Assembly (NCBI RefSeq): GCF_008831285.2 | Contig: NC_045144.1 | Span: 5,202,268 to 5,266,267 of the forward strand | Length of the DNA: 64,000 bases | Direction of reading: 5' to 3' | Source: Nymphaea colorata | Lineage: Eukaryota; Streptophyta; Magnoliopsida; Nymphaeales; Nymphaeaceae | In this document: in pieces, positions 16,928-28,589 of the stretch | Layout: each line of letters opens with the position of its first letter | How positions within the stretch are numbered: position 1 is the first letter of the stretch | Made by a program: the position numbers and the translations under genes | The notes under the pieces: model-generated | What the model was told of the DNA's origin: nothing | Databases searched by the model: none | The model's input: the letters and a program-made list of their open reading frames with translations, nothing else

Positions 16928-17729
16928 TGAGTAGCGCAGCTCCACCCATCCCTATGAAGGTCCCAATCACCTTCATCTGGTTTGCTCGGCTCCTCATTTG
17001 TAGCTTCTCCAATCTGTTTCAAATCATGGCCCCTTAACAATGAGGCGAGATCATTGTGCTTCTAAAACCAATTTAAGCGTCGCTGAAACGATGTTGACTG
17101 AGGTGATGTACAGATTCTGTTTCAGTGTCGCCTTGCACAATTCCATGACATTTTAACAAATTCGTGTGGTCAAACGATATTTTAAAAAACTAAGGCAATG
17201 TACAGATTCTTGCCCCCCTCTCCTCTCTCTTTACATAAGGTGTGTGTGTGGCTCAGCCAAAAAGTGAACAGCAGAAGGCCTGGCCAAGAACAACCCAGCT
17301 CATCGTCGTCCTGCTATTTCTGCATTAAATAATCACATCAACCGTTAAAGAAATTGTAGGGGTATAATTCATGGAGAGGATACTGTTAATTGAAATTAAT
17401 ACTGCTCAAAATTTGAATATATTCTAGAAGCTATTAATATTTTGATGATTGAAAGAGAACATTTAAATCCTAAAAGGTGATCCGGTTAATTTATATACAT
17501 ACCTCTCCAATAGAAACGCAAGAGGGCAGAGGAGGGTGGCCCTGAAAATGTAACGGTAGGGGATGAGGACTTGGATGCTCATCCCTCGGTCTGCAGAGAT
17601 CTTGTAGAGGACGGTCATCTCTGCTACTGCCACCTGTGCGACCACCATGCACACCACCACCTTCATCCCTTCCACCTTTCTCCTCCTCTTACTGTAATAA
17701 TTTTCATTATTATTTGATCCCTCCTCCAT

Positions 17730-18068
17730 AGTATATATTTTATTACTCTGTCTCTCTCTCTTCTTGAATTAGCTCTTCTTCTTCTGCCCTCTTTTTGCCA
17801 ATGAAGTTGCAGGAAAAGAAGATGGAAACAGGCTGAAGCTGCCAATATCAAAATCAGCACTGAAATGAGATGAAAGATCGGACATACAGGGTAAATCAAG
17901 AAAGACTTGACCTGGTGGGCAAAGGAAGGTGCGGCTCTTACAGCCATCACTTTGGCAACCGGCGTTTCTTATATAGTGAGTAGGGGAAGTGCTTTTAATT
18001 TGGTGGATTCATATTCATATCACCTATTCGTCTATTTTGAGTAAGACATTTCTTAATTAGTGAGTACA
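17730..18068. other. 5' flank of pseudogene D
   Basis: Bases 17740-17880 form a leader-like stretch, rich in GA on the minus strand, shared with the exon 1 copies at 14575 and 32688. No start upstream of the exon 1 ATG is supported. Beyond 17950 nothing recognisable is seen before the LTR. Confidence 0.5.
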
Positions 18069-18474
18069 TGTCACGGGCTGACAACCTCGGCCCGTGCGGC
18101 CTGGCAAGAACCTAATTGCCGTAAGCCTTCAAACCGCTGAACGGGGTGCAAAAGTAGTTTGAGAAAACAAGTATATAAAGAATGCTTGTGAATAAAGAAA
18201 TCTCGCAATGTATTCGCTTGAAAAATTAGTACATCACGAGAAAGATAAGTAAGAAGAATGATCTCGACTTTACTTATATAGGATGGCCGAGGCCTCTTAC
18301 AGGATTCCCATGCCGACCACCCAAAACAAGAAATCTCAATACTTGACAGTTAGACCGATGGGAGGGTACTCCCTTACAAGTAAACATGCATAAGTAAATG
18401 ACTCAACATAAGCAAAGGAAACACAATTCAAACCAAAACAAAGGACTGTACAGACTCCCAGACACAGGGGAACA
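18069..18474 (-). repeat. 3' LTR of the gypsy element
   Basis: On the minus strand it begins TGTTCCCCTG directly after a G-rich polypurine tract and ends GGGCCGAGG...CCCGTGACA. The TGT...ACA ends are typical of LTRs. No second LTR is found in the window. Confidence 0.8.
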
Positions 18475-19472
18475 GGCTCCCCCCTTCAAGTTATGCGCCG
18501 TCCTCGGGCCAGGAGTTTCATGATAGGCCTTGACTTCCAGCGGGTCGCGCTGCATCATGCGGAATGCATACTCCCATGTGGGGTTGTGTTCGCCTATCCA
18601 CTTGACTTGGTACTTCTTCGGCTCCCCCAAATAGTTTGTCTTGTGCCGAAGAATCTCTTCCATCTGACGGTCCGCCGCTCGCTTGGTCGACGGGGCTCGC
18701 TGCAGGATCGGGTCTCCTTCTGGAACGCTTCTCTCGGGGTCTTCCTCATCGACATAGAAGGGCTTCAGGTTACAAACATGGAACACTGAATGCACCTTAA
18801 AGTCTGGCGGCAAGTCTAGCTTGTAGGCTATCTTTCCGATTCTCTTCAGCACTGTGAAGGGTCACTCATACTTGCGGATCAATGACTTGTGTCGACCACG
18901 AAAAATGCCCGTGCGATCAGGATAGAGCTTCACGAGGACTTGACCACCCACTCGGAATTCCATTGGACTTCGATTCCGATCTGCAAACTTTTTCATCTTT
19001 TTGGCGGCCTTGTGTAAGAACGCCTTAGCCATTTCCGTCTGTTCCTACCAATCGCGGACGAACTGGTAGGCAAAAGTGGGTCTTCCCTTTTCTTGGGCTG
19101 CAAGGGTATGCGGCATCAACGGTTGTTGTCCAGTGGCTATTTCGAATGGATTATGTCCAGAAGACTCGCTCTTCTGCAAATTGTAGCAAAATTGAGCTAC
19201 ATCCAACAATTTCACCCATTCCTTTTGATTCGCGTTGACATAGTGTCGAAGGTATTGTTCCAACAATCCGTTGATTCGTTCAGTTTGGCCATCCGTTTGA
19301 GGGTGGAAAATTGTTGAGAATAATAAATCCGAACCCAACAAACGGAATACTTCGCGCCAAAATTTTCCTATGAAGCGAGCGTCCCGATCACTGACAATGC
19401 TTTTCGGCATGCCCCAATGCTTGATTATATGCTTCACGAACAACTTTGCCGTCTTTTTCGCGGGACATTCTT
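18069..19472 (-). mobile_element. Truncated Ty3-gypsy retrotransposon (3' part: integrase, chromodomain, LTR)
   Basis: On the minus strand the element runs from about 19472 down to the 3' LTR at 18474-18069. The integrase core is recognisable from GMPKSIVSDRDARFIGKFWR and FHPQTDGQTERINGLLEQYL. It is followed by RVGGQVLVKLYPDRTG, VHSVFHVCNLKPFY and a C-terminal chromodomain-like end (YQVKWIGEHNPTWEYAF), placing it with chromoviruses. In-frame stops interrupt it (after FVRDW and after RKYE). The polypurine tract (about 18475-18490) abuts an LTR of about 406 bp that starts TGTTCC and ends GTGACA. Protease, reverse transcriptase and the 5' LTR are absent. The 5' end is cut exactly where a WAT1 exon 5 begins (19473), so a rearrangement, not simple insertion, made the junction. 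Confidence 0.92.
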
Positions 19473-20002
19473 TAGATTAACATCCCAACCGAGCTTCTAT
19501 GCAGATGCATCTCTCTCAGTAACAGGACGGCTGCAATCAGATTGAATAACAAAAGGCTCGTATACAGGTGCAGGTACCTCTCACTCATCTTCTCCTGTCA
19601 TTAGAGATCAATTTAATTAAACAATTAATTTAATTAATTCTATTATTGTTAGAAGAAAAGGTGGAAGATAATTGATTTGGTCGATATGCTTAAGGGAGTA
19701 GTAATTCATTACCTGGATGATGAACCATATGGCCATGCACAAAGTGCTGGCCGTAGCCAAGAGCGTGAATGCACCAGAGCTGTGCAGAAGGTGAGTAGCG
19801 CAGCTCCACACATCCCTATGAAGGTCCCATTCACCTTCGGCTGTCTTGGTCGGCTCCTCTTTTGTAGCTTCTCCAATTTTTTTCAAATCACGACCCCTTA
19901 ACAATGAGGCGAGATCATTGTGCCTGTAAAACCAAATTGTCATCATATTCTAGTATGTACTTTTGAAAAATGTCATGTTTTCAGTTAAGGTGAATGTATC
20001 TG

Positions 20003-20039
<37 letters not shown>

Positions 20040-20363
20040 CTGATCATAGCTTTACCTTTCTTGTACATACATTCGATCTAGGGGGCTCTATGAAATGAAA
20101 ATATAAAACTTTTCACATCAGAAATTATAACTTCGACTGAATTTGAAAAAAAAAATTGTCAGGCATCAGATCATATTAATTCATCCAATTATATGTATAA
20201 ATAAACAATTGATAATGATTGTTCCAAATTCTCTTGTGGAAAATTAAGGTGTTCCCTGGCCAAAATGAAGGTGAATGCGGGGAGCAAATAGGAAATTGCA
20301 ACAGCAAGCGTGGCCGAACCCATCTTGACTGAGGCGATGTACAGATTCTGGTTCAGTGTTGCC
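19473..20363 (-). pseudogene. WAT1-related pseudogene E (exons 3-5)
   Basis: Exon 3 (20363-about 20258) has a good CAG acceptor and encodes [20 protein letters not shown] up to AFTFILA. The last codons and the GT donor are deleted. Exon 4 (about 19891-19717) has lost its acceptor (GAAAAAAATTGG where the family has GAAACAGATTGG) and lacks a central block. It ends in an intact IWFIIQ and GT donor. Exon 5 (about 19600-19473) keeps the EKMSERYLHLYT start but has an internal deletion and is cut off by the gypsy element. Exons 1, 2, 6 and 7 are missing. Confidence 0.87.
19999..20039. repeat. (GT)n(TA)n microsatellite
   Basis: GT repeats are followed directly by TA repeats in the intron between exons 3 and 4 of pseudogene E. 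Confidence 0.92.
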
Positions 20364-20604
20364 CTGTACAATTCCATCACATTATGACAAATTCGTGTGG
20401 TCAGGGATAAAAACCAGGAGTTTTAATCTTGACGTTTATGTTCTTTTTTTTTTGCAATTTAATTGCACTGATATGATCTCAAGAATAGGTTGATGCAAAA
20501 CATATGTTAAGTTGATCATTTGTTAGACTGTAAGTATTTTTCTATAATAATAAAAAAATGAATGCCCCCCATAACAACAACATTTTGATAATAAATAAAA
20601 TCTA

Positions 20605-22090
20605 CATTTTTCCTAAAACTAATTAAATCAAAACATGTTCTTATAAACATATTATATTTTATTTAAAAGTCATTTTTAGTAAAAAATTAAACTGTTTGGT
20701 TATCCCTGACCTATGCATCTAGTTTCTACTAATCAATTAAAATTAATTGATTTTTTCAATTACTATGGAAGCACCATTTGACTCAAAAGAATAATTAACT
20801 TAATATGTGTATTTCATTAAAGCCTTCTTTAGATCATACCAATATGGTTGGTTTGTGCAAAAGTTCTAAACCATTTAATTTGAGGGGTTTAGTTTCAGTT
20901 TTATCCCTGCCCTAGTTTAAATATACTATTGGTGATTTAATGCACATAGCTAATCTTTTTTTTTTCAGTTGTGAAAAGCAAAGGGTCGGTTCCAAGTCAG
21001 GTAAGCACCTCATTCAACATATGGTCCACGTTTGTGCAAAGTTTTGGATTGGTAGCAAAATGTTCAATGTATTATATGAAACACTGTAATATTGTGATTT
21101 ATGAGTTTGAAAATGGGTACTACAGGCACGGCCCTCTCTCTGTGTCTCTCTTCCGCCTAGCCCTCTCTCTCTGTCTCTCTTCTGCCTAGCAGCATCGACT
21201 CCGGAGAAACCCCTTCCCGTTATGGAGGGAAAGTGTACGATGATCTTATGACTTGAAATGGTTCGAAATGTCAATCTTTTCCTCTAAGAGAACACCATCA
21301 CTGAGCTTGGTGTCTTGGCAAACGGAGTTAACCCTTATGTTTGTTCTGTTCTATTTGATGATTGAAGTTTTGTTTTTCGCGTGGTTAAGTTCATAATTCA
21401 CGTATTTGAAACTTACATTTGTTTTGGTTGTTTTATATGATACATGACTAAACCAATCTTCTTGTCACCTGGACCCTTGAATTGGATCAAATGAAAATTG
21501 TCATCTGCCGAAAGCTTGTAGACAGGAAGTTTGTAAGAAAAAAAGATGGTTTCTCCTATGTGAACAATAAATTTTTTTTTTTTTAGTTATGGGGCCAGAT
21601 CGAGCCCCATCGGGACGACCCGGGGCACCAGATCAGGCTCGGAATGTGTGCCGGGTATCCGCCAGCGGCCTGGCCCCCGTGCACCCTTAGATTAGATGAA
21701 GTTCAAGATGGAGGGAGGATTTCTGCTTGTGTATACAAAAATATAATATATATGTATATATGTATAATTTTTCAAAAGAAAATTTGTGAGACAAATATGA
21801 GGCCTAAGTGCAGAGTAAAATGAGAAAAGGAGGAAAGAAGGCATACGACATAGAGGGCAGTGAAGAGATTAACATCCCAATGGAGCTTCCATGCAGATGC
21901 ATCTCTCTCAGTAATGGCTGCAATGCATGTGCACTGGACCGCTGCAATCAGATTGAGTGACACAATGCTTGTATACAATGTAAATTAAACAATTAATTTT
22001 AGGTCATTATAAACTTGTAATTTGTAGATGGAAGCACAATTTGTTAGTGCCCTTAATTAAAAATTTACTTATTAGTGTGTGTGTGTGTGA

Positions 22091-22152
<62 letters not shown>

Positions 22153-22615
22153 GGTGCTGATTCAAATGGACTCACTTTTTTTGCATTTAAGAAGCATCTC
22201 CAGCAAGAAACACCCACTAACGCAACAAGCAGACTCAAATAAAATAAATTAGCCAATGTGCAGGCACCAAATCAAGTGTTCATGTCTCTCGTTGTTGGGA
22301 ACTGCATTATGTGCACACATAGCTGCACTTGTCTTTATCCACCTTTTCCATAACGTGTTGCATGTTTATTCATAACCAATACTTTTGATTAAGAGAAAAA
22401 CAAGTTTTAGATCGCATCATTCTTCGTAAATATGACTAAATAAAACAATCAATACCCCACAATATACAAAATTTTCAAAATTATTGAGATTCTGCTTTTC
22501 AGTAATGGTTGGAAATGGACAACATTTAGCAATAACTCATATTGGCTCTACTAATCTTGATCTTGGTCATACATCGATTCCCCTTGATCATATGCTGGTA
22601 GTTCTTGAGATTAAG
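20605..22615. repeat. Segmental duplication, copy 2
   Basis: This is the direct repeat partner of 14779-16927. It includes a WAT1 exon 5 remnant on the minus strand (21976-21847, encoding LNLIAAVQCTCIAAITERDA and WDVNLFTALY), which is open but lacks its 5' part. The repeat runs into the copia element at about 22490 without a break, so this copy is the likely source of the chimeric junction at 16927. Confidence 0.87.
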
Positions 22616-25600
22616 AAAAACCTTATTTCTGTAAGTCAGCTTACATCTTCTATGCTTTACGTGTTTGAGTTCACATCTGATTTGTTTGTGATTAAGGACA
22701 AGGAAACCAATCGGGTGATTGCCAAAGGAACTAGAGAAGGAGATTTGTATGCACTCAAGACCAGACCAAAGGCAGTAACTTTTTCTGATCATTTCAGGGC
22801 AGCGACTTCAGAAGTTTGGCTAAGTCGACTTGGGCATCGGTCCGCTAAGATCATTGAGTTTTTGTCGTCCAAGGGTAGCATAAAATTAATGACAAAAACA
22901 TCTACCTTTTCAATTTGTCAAAGTCAATTGGGCAAAGCAACGCATTTGCCGTTTCTTCCCTTAGATGGTGAATATTATGAACCTTTTGAGAAAGTACATT
23001 GTGATCTTTGGAGACTAGCGCCTCTTGATTCTTGTCAAAATTTCAATATTATGCTCTTTTTGTTGATCAACATTCTAGATATAGTGACAACCACAAAGGA
23101 TGTCGTTGTCTCTATCCCCTGACAAATCGTGTTTATATTTCAAGACCCATTGTGTTTGATGAACATTGCTTTCCTTTCAATCAAGGCTGTGCTAGAGCAT
23201 CACTATTTTATCTCCTTGCTCATGATATTGTGTCATTTTCTCCTACCGATACTCAAACTAAAACATCTGCTTCTTCTGTCGTGAGCCCTCATGATATTGC
23301 TCGACTTCATAACAGTGAACCTGAACCACATCCGATCAATTCTTATCCCCAATCATTAGCCATCACACTTTTAACCCCCTTCCCATCAGACCCGCCTACC
23401 CCAACCTCACCATCTCCTCCCTCATCTTCACCATTCCCTTGCTTGTCTTCTCCAATACCACCTCCTCCTTTACCTGATCCTTCTACTAGAAGTTCTCATC
23501 CTAAGGTGGCACGTTCTCAACATGGTATTGTTAAACCCAATGCCAAATATCTCTTAAGTACCTATGTTCCCCCCAAACCAAAACATTATACGATTGCTCT
23601 TAAGTACCCTAGTTGGAGAAAATCTATAACAGATGAAATGGAAGTTTTAATCACTAATCAGACATGGTCTTTGGTTCCTAGAGACCCCTCAATGCACATT
23701 ATTGGCTGTCAATGGATTTACAAAACAAAATTGAACAGTGCTAATCAGGTTGAGAAACTTAAAGCGCGGTTGCTCGCACAGGGCTATACACAAGTTTAAG
23801 GCATCGATTTTCTTGAAACCTTCTCTCCAGTTCTTAAACCAGCAACTATTCGGATCATTCTTTCCATTGCTCTCATGAACAGCTGGTATCTTAAACAATT
23901 GGATGTCAAGAATGCATTCTTGAATGATTATTTGGCTGAAACTATTTTTATTGAGCAGCCTCCTGGTTTCAAAGATACACACTTTCCTCGTCATGTTTGC
24001 AAGTTGAATCGGGCACTATATGGCCTTAAACAGGCCCCAAGAGCTTGGTATGATCGTTTTTCTTAGTTTTTATTTTCTCACAATTTTCAAGCTAGCTCCG
24101 CTGATCCCTCGCTGTTTGTTTGCCTCCAAGATTCAACAGTGGCTATACTTTTATTATATGTGGATGATATTATTCTTACTGACAGCTGTCCATTTTTTCT
24201 TCCCTCCTTCCAAGAGCATCGCATAACTTTGCTATGAACGATCTTGGAGAATTACATTATTTTTTAGGCATTCAAGTTCAACACAATGCCTCCTCTCTGT
24301 TTTTCAACCAACATCGCTATGCTGCGGAGGTTATCACACGAGTACAAATGCAATCCTGTAGGGCAACTGCTACACCAATGGTCGCTAAAGCCTCTACCAA
24401 CACCGATCATGAAGAGCATATCCAAATCCTACATTATATTGCAGTCTTATTGGTTCTTTGCAATATCTTACATTTACGTGACCCGACATCACTTATGCTA
24501 TCAATTATGTGTCTCAGTTTATGCATGTCCCCTCCATACGACACTTTCAGTTGCTTAAAAGAATTCTTCGATACATTCAGGGCAGTCTATCTATTGGGAT
24601 GCAATTTTTTAAGCCAAAAACATTGTCTATTCGTGCATATTCAAAAGCCGATTGGGCAGGTTGCCCCTCAACTCGTCGGTCTACAATAGGCTATTGCACC
24701 TTTTTAGGATCCAATTGCATATCTTGGGCTTCTAAGAAACTGAATACCGTGCTCTTTCCGCAGCTGCCACAGAAATCACTTGGATCACTTTCATAATTAG
24801 GGAACTTGGTCTTTTTCTTTCTTATCAACCATTGCCGTAATGTGACAATCTTTCTGCTCTACAATCCACCATCAAAGCAGTCAATCACTCCCGGATGAAG
24901 CATATTGAGCTTGATTTTCATTTTGTACGAGAAAAGGTAGCTCTTGGCTCTTTAGTCACTCAATACATATCGACCACTCATCAGCTTGCAGATTTGTTCA
25001 CAAAGCCATTGCCTCATTCCTGCTTAACATCATTGGGTTACAATCTCGGCCTTCGACAAGATCCTTGCTCGAGATTGATGGGGCATGTTAACGTATCATC
25101 TTAAGGTTTATACATTCAAAGGCTGGAGAAGATCATGCTGAATTAATTTAGCACAATCTTCGTAAAAAGGAAATCATACCTGCTGCTAACAACTGCTCAA
25201 CGGCTGGAGAAGATCATGAAGGAGATCATGATGAATTAATTCAGCACAATCTCATCAAAAAGGGAACAAGACCCGCTGCCAACAGCTGCTCAATGGCTGG
25301 AGAAGATCATGATCATGATCTTAACAAGAAAGAAACCGGGTATCTCAGGGAAGGAAATTTAAGCAACGAAATTGGTACAACATTCTCATTAAAGATAAGA
25401 GCAATCGTTACAGAGAATCAAAGTTTAAGGAAAGATTGTTTAAAATTCAAACAACTCTGCAACAGTCCCTCCCAAAATCGTGTATATATATCATCATCAA
25501 GGGAACCTCACATCATATTCCTGGTGTGAGAGATAGTGGACGTAGGATTTTTATCTGAACCACTTTAAAATTTCCTATCTTGCATATTTTCTTTCACCTT

Positions 25601-25633
25601 CACCTACTCTGCACTGTGGGGTTAGCAACCACA
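22484..25633 (+). mobile_element. 5'-truncated, inactive Ty1-copia retrotransposon
   Basis: The remaining order is: protease-to-integrase linker (VGNGQHLAITHIGS, KKNLISVSQLTSS), gag-pre-integrase (WLSRLGHRSAKIIEFL), start of integrase (about 22980-23120, then a deletion), a proline/serine-rich linker (23380-23480), reverse transcriptase (WIYKTKLN, LDVKNAFLNDYLAETIFIEQ, LNRALYGLKQAPRAWYDRF, LYVDDIILT) and RNase H (KADWAGCPSTRRSTIGYC, KHIELDFHFVREKVALGSL). The enzyme motif YVDD is kept, but in-frame stops (for example at 23797 and 24064) and frameshifts break the polyprotein into pieces. No 5' LTR, primer site or gag is present. A 3' LTR follows at 25086. The integrase core is mostly missing, so the element could not move by itself. 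Confidence 0.93.
25086..25633 (+). repeat. 3' LTR of the copia element
   Basis: It starts TGTTAACGTATCATC directly after a GATGGGGCA polypurine-like tract and ends near GTTAGCAACCACA. The start of the LTR holds three diverged copies of a unit of about 90 bp beginning GGCTGGAGAAGATCATG (about 25121, 25203 and 25293). A TATATATA stretch near 25483 could be the U3 promoter. Confidence 0.72.
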
Positions 25634-25899
25634 ATTTGATGAAGGCTAAAAATGGGTAGTACAGGCAATGTGAGATGAACACAATAATCTAAAGAATAAA
25701 AAATAAAAAAAAAATATTAGCAAAATGTGGAATATACAGTCTGACCACATAGTCAATCAATATAATCAGCAGCCAAAGTTGAAAACTTGGAGTTGATCTA
25801 GTGATTATACGCATCCCTTTATATGATTTGCTGCTCCCGTCATGTGGTACATAAAATTTTCTTCAATGAATCTTAAAACAGGTAACGCATGTTTTCATA
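25634..25899. other. Short unassigned stretch after the copia LTR
   Basis: AT-rich, with no recognisable gene or repeat. It separates the LTR from the third partial copy of the segmental duplication. Confidence 0.4.
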
Positions 25900-26590
25900 C
25901 TTAAACATACTATTGGTGATTTAATGCACATAGCTAATTTTTTTTTTTCAGTTGTGAAAAGCAAAGGGTCGGTTCCAAGTCAGATAAACACCTAATTCCA
26001 ACATATGGTCCACGTTTGTGCAAAGTTTTGGAATGGAAGCAAACTGTTCAATGTATTATAAAAAACACTGTAATATTGTGATGTATGAGTCTGAAAATGG
26101 GTACTACAGGCGCGGCCCAGTCTCTGTGTCTCTCTTCCGCCTATCCCTCTCTCTGTCTCTCTTCTGCCTAGCAGCATCGACGCCGGAGAAACCCCTTCCA
26201 GTTATGGTGGAAATGTGTACGATGATCTTATGACTTGAAATGGCTCGAAATGTCAATCTTTTCCTCTAAGAGAACACCATCGCTGTGCTCGGTGTCTTGG
26301 CAAACGGCGTTACCCCTCATGTTTGTTCTGTTCTATTTGATGATTGAAGTTTTGTTTTTTGGGCGGTTAAGTTCATAATTCACCTATTTGAAATTTACAT
26401 TTGTTTTGGTTGTTTTGAATGATACATGATTAAACCTATCTTCTTGTCACCTGGACACTTGAATTGGATCAAATGAAAATTGTCATTTGCAGAAAGCTTG
26501 TAGACAGGAAGGTTTTAAGAAAAAAAATGGTTTCTCCTAAGTGAACATTAAAAAAAAATTATTCAATTTTTAATATAAATATATTTTTAA
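25900..26590. repeat. Segmental duplication, partial copy 3
   Basis: This matches 15090-15800 and 20920-21580 in the same orientation. The shared part includes GAAAAGCAAAGGGTCGGTTC and the CT-rich block followed by GCATCGACGCCGGAGAAACC. In WAT1 terms it sits where intron sequence next to exon 3 would be. Confidence 0.85.
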
Positions 26591-26599
26591 TAGTAAAAT

Positions 26600-27110
26600 T
26601 GCCGGTTGCCAAAATGAAGGTGAAGGCAGGGAGCAAATTGGAGACTGCAACAGCAAGCATCGCCGAAACCATGTTGACTGAGGTGATGTACAGATTCTGT
26701 TTCAGTGTTACCTTGCACAATTCCATCACATTTTAACAAATTCGTGTGATCAAATGATATTTTAAAAAAATAAGGCGATGTACAGATTCTTGTCCCTAGT
26801 GTGGCTCACACAAAAAGGGAACAGCAGAAGGCCTGGCCAAGAACAACCCAGCTCATCGTCGTCCTGCTGTTTCTGCATTAAATAATCACATTAACCGTTA
26901 AAGAAATTGTAGGGGTATAATTCATGAAGAGGATACTGTTAATTGAAATTAATACTGCTCAAAATTTCGATATATTCTAGAAGCTATTAATATTTTGATG
27001 ATTGAAAGAGAATATTTAAATCCTAAAAGGTGATCGGGTTAATTTATATACATACCTCTCCAAGAAAAACACAAGAGGGCAGAGGAGGGTGGCCCCGAAA
27101 ATGTGACACC
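26600..27110 (-). pseudogene. WAT1-related pseudogene F (parts of exons 1-3)
   Basis: On the minus strand, the 3' end of exon 1 (about 27105-27058, GATLLCPL...LER with GT donor) is followed by exon 2 (about 26880-26818, encoding TTMSWVVLGQAFCCSLF) and exon 3 (about 26722-26605, encoding VTLKQNLYITSVNMVSAMLA to AFTFILA). Exon 3 then loses its end and donor, as in pseudogene E. The 5' half of exon 1 is replaced by unrelated DNA at about 27107. The exon 5 remnant at 21976-21847 may belong to this copy, with the copia element between them. Confidence 0.82.
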
Positions 27111-28250
27111 AGTGGTTGGCAGCATTTGGGCACCGCCATGATTAAAAGAGAACACATAATTCTCTAATCAATCACCATCCAGTAGCCAGCTAGTTGCTGG
27201 TTCGATCCACTGCTGCAGTACGAACATATTCTTGAGGCTCCATCGCAGCCCTAAACCATCAACTCCATGTGCTGCAAAAGGAGGGACACCAATATACAAG
27301 CTGAAACATAGTGAGAGCATCATCCGAGATAGTACTGAAAGCAAGTGCATCATTTACTACAGAGATCAGAGAATGATGGATCCAGGAGTGGAGCCAAGGG
27401 GGGGCTGCATGGCCCTAGCCTATATAAAAATTTTGAAAAATGATATTTCGGCACCTGTCAAAATTTAGAAACCTAATTCAGCCCTCATGAAAATTTTCTG
27501 GCTCTGCCTCTAAAATAAAAGGTTGCCTATTTATCTTTGAGGACTTGCTGTTTACATGATTCTGATCACATGAGTACTTTTAGTTGCATTTTTTTTCAGA
27601 TTCAGGCTTGTGCGTGGCACTTAAAGGTCTCCAACACTTGGAGAGGGCACAAAGGAGATCCACTACGGTCATCAGATGGACCGTTTCCAGATTGCTGGAA
27701 CGGTGCTAGGGTGGAAATATTTCCTACAGCAAAAGAATAAGACCTTGCCATGTTAGTCATTTAGTGGGCACCTTCAGTTTAATTTTTTAAATTTTAGATA
27801 TGAACAAACACAGAAATAGAATGCATAAAATTGACGAAATATTTAGAGTAAGGCTTGATATGGTGGACTAGTGTTCACACTTGGGTCATTGTCATACCAT
27901 CAGTCAATTTGTGTTTTTGTAGTGGTATATTTGTCATTTTGCCTGGTATGTTAAATTGTTATTCAGGTACCAGCAGTTAATTAGGAGTAACATACATTGG
28001 GAACTAGGAGGTGGGATTGAACTGGCTTGAGAAAGAAATTGAAGAAACAGGCTAGAAGTGGAGCATGCAGCCAGGGGTGGATGTATATAGGCCTGCAGCA
28101 CCATTGTGGTTGATGAGCATCGAATTTCTGTAAGCGATGATTGTGGCTATTTTATATGAAAGATTTCTTCGATCAGTAGCATGCCGCTTGGGATGGTGAT
28201 ATATGAAGATGTAACTTACATTATCATTCTCTGCATGGCAACCCTGAATC
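27111..28250. other. Repeat-rich stretch without gene
   Basis: Bases 27240-27530 resemble 30055-30380 and 33235-33420 (shared AGAGCATCATCCGAGATAGT and the GTGGAGCCAAGG repeat end). The remainder to 28250 shows no coding frame that matches a family. Confidence 0.55.
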
Positions 28251-28254
28251 AAAT

Positions 28255-28361
28255 TTTCTGCATAATCTCAATGAAAATTACTTCAGCGACGTTTGTTTGT
28301 GCAATGGCCAACCTGCTACCTGCCTTCACCTTCATGCTTGTAGTCATGTTTTGGTAGCTTT
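28255..28361 (+). pseudogene. WAT1-related exon 3 remnant (plus strand)
   Basis: The plus strand encodes NQIFCIISMKITSATFVCAM followed by ANLLPAFTFMLVVMF, then a possible GT donor in TTTTGGTAGC. It aligns with exon 3 of the intact gene ([30 protein letters not shown]), with several substitutions. Unlike pseudogenes E and F it keeps the end of the exon. It is inverted relative to the intact gene and is followed by the inverted copy of that gene's 3' flank (28590-30070). It is probably the last visible exon of an inverted gene copy whose exons 4-7 were deleted. Confidence 0.75.
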
Positions 28362-28589
28362 TCACTTAATTTTCTTATCTTTACCATCTTGTTCTTCTTT
28401 CTTTCTTTCATTCATGCCAATAAAGTTCTCTCTTGAATTCAATTAATTAATTGGATAACTGCATATAATCCTAGAACACAGTTTCTTTTAAGTGTATGGA
28501 TATATACTTTTTTTTGCCAATTCGCAACCCGTTCAGCCGAGCCGCTGGAATGAACGGTTCATTAGTCCATCCTCCATAAAATTTGGAAC

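Larger units (their letters stand above)
16066..17729 (-). pseudogene. WAT1-related pseudogene D (exons 1-5, disrupted)
   Basis: The pieces lie in family order on the minus strand. Exon 1 (17729-17503) is open with a GT donor and starts MEEGSNNNENYYSKRRRKVE. Exon 2 (17319-17257, 63 bp, same length as in the intact gene) encodes NSRTTMSWVVLGQAFCCSLF, but its donor GT is now CT. Exon 3 (about 17131-17075) has CAG changed to CAA at its acceptor and stops after ATLKQNLYITSVNIVSATL. Exon 4 (17013-16928) keeps its acceptor but is cut after about 85 bp, where it joins a copia fragment. The exon 5 remnant (16194-16066) lacks its 5' part. The gene is clearly dead. The breakpoint at 16927 shows that a retrotransposon-bearing duplication replaced the rest of exon 4. 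Confidence 0.88.

Noticed and set aside
18493-18789. 98-codon plus-strand frame
   Set aside because: It is the antisense shadow of the gypsy chromodomain region.
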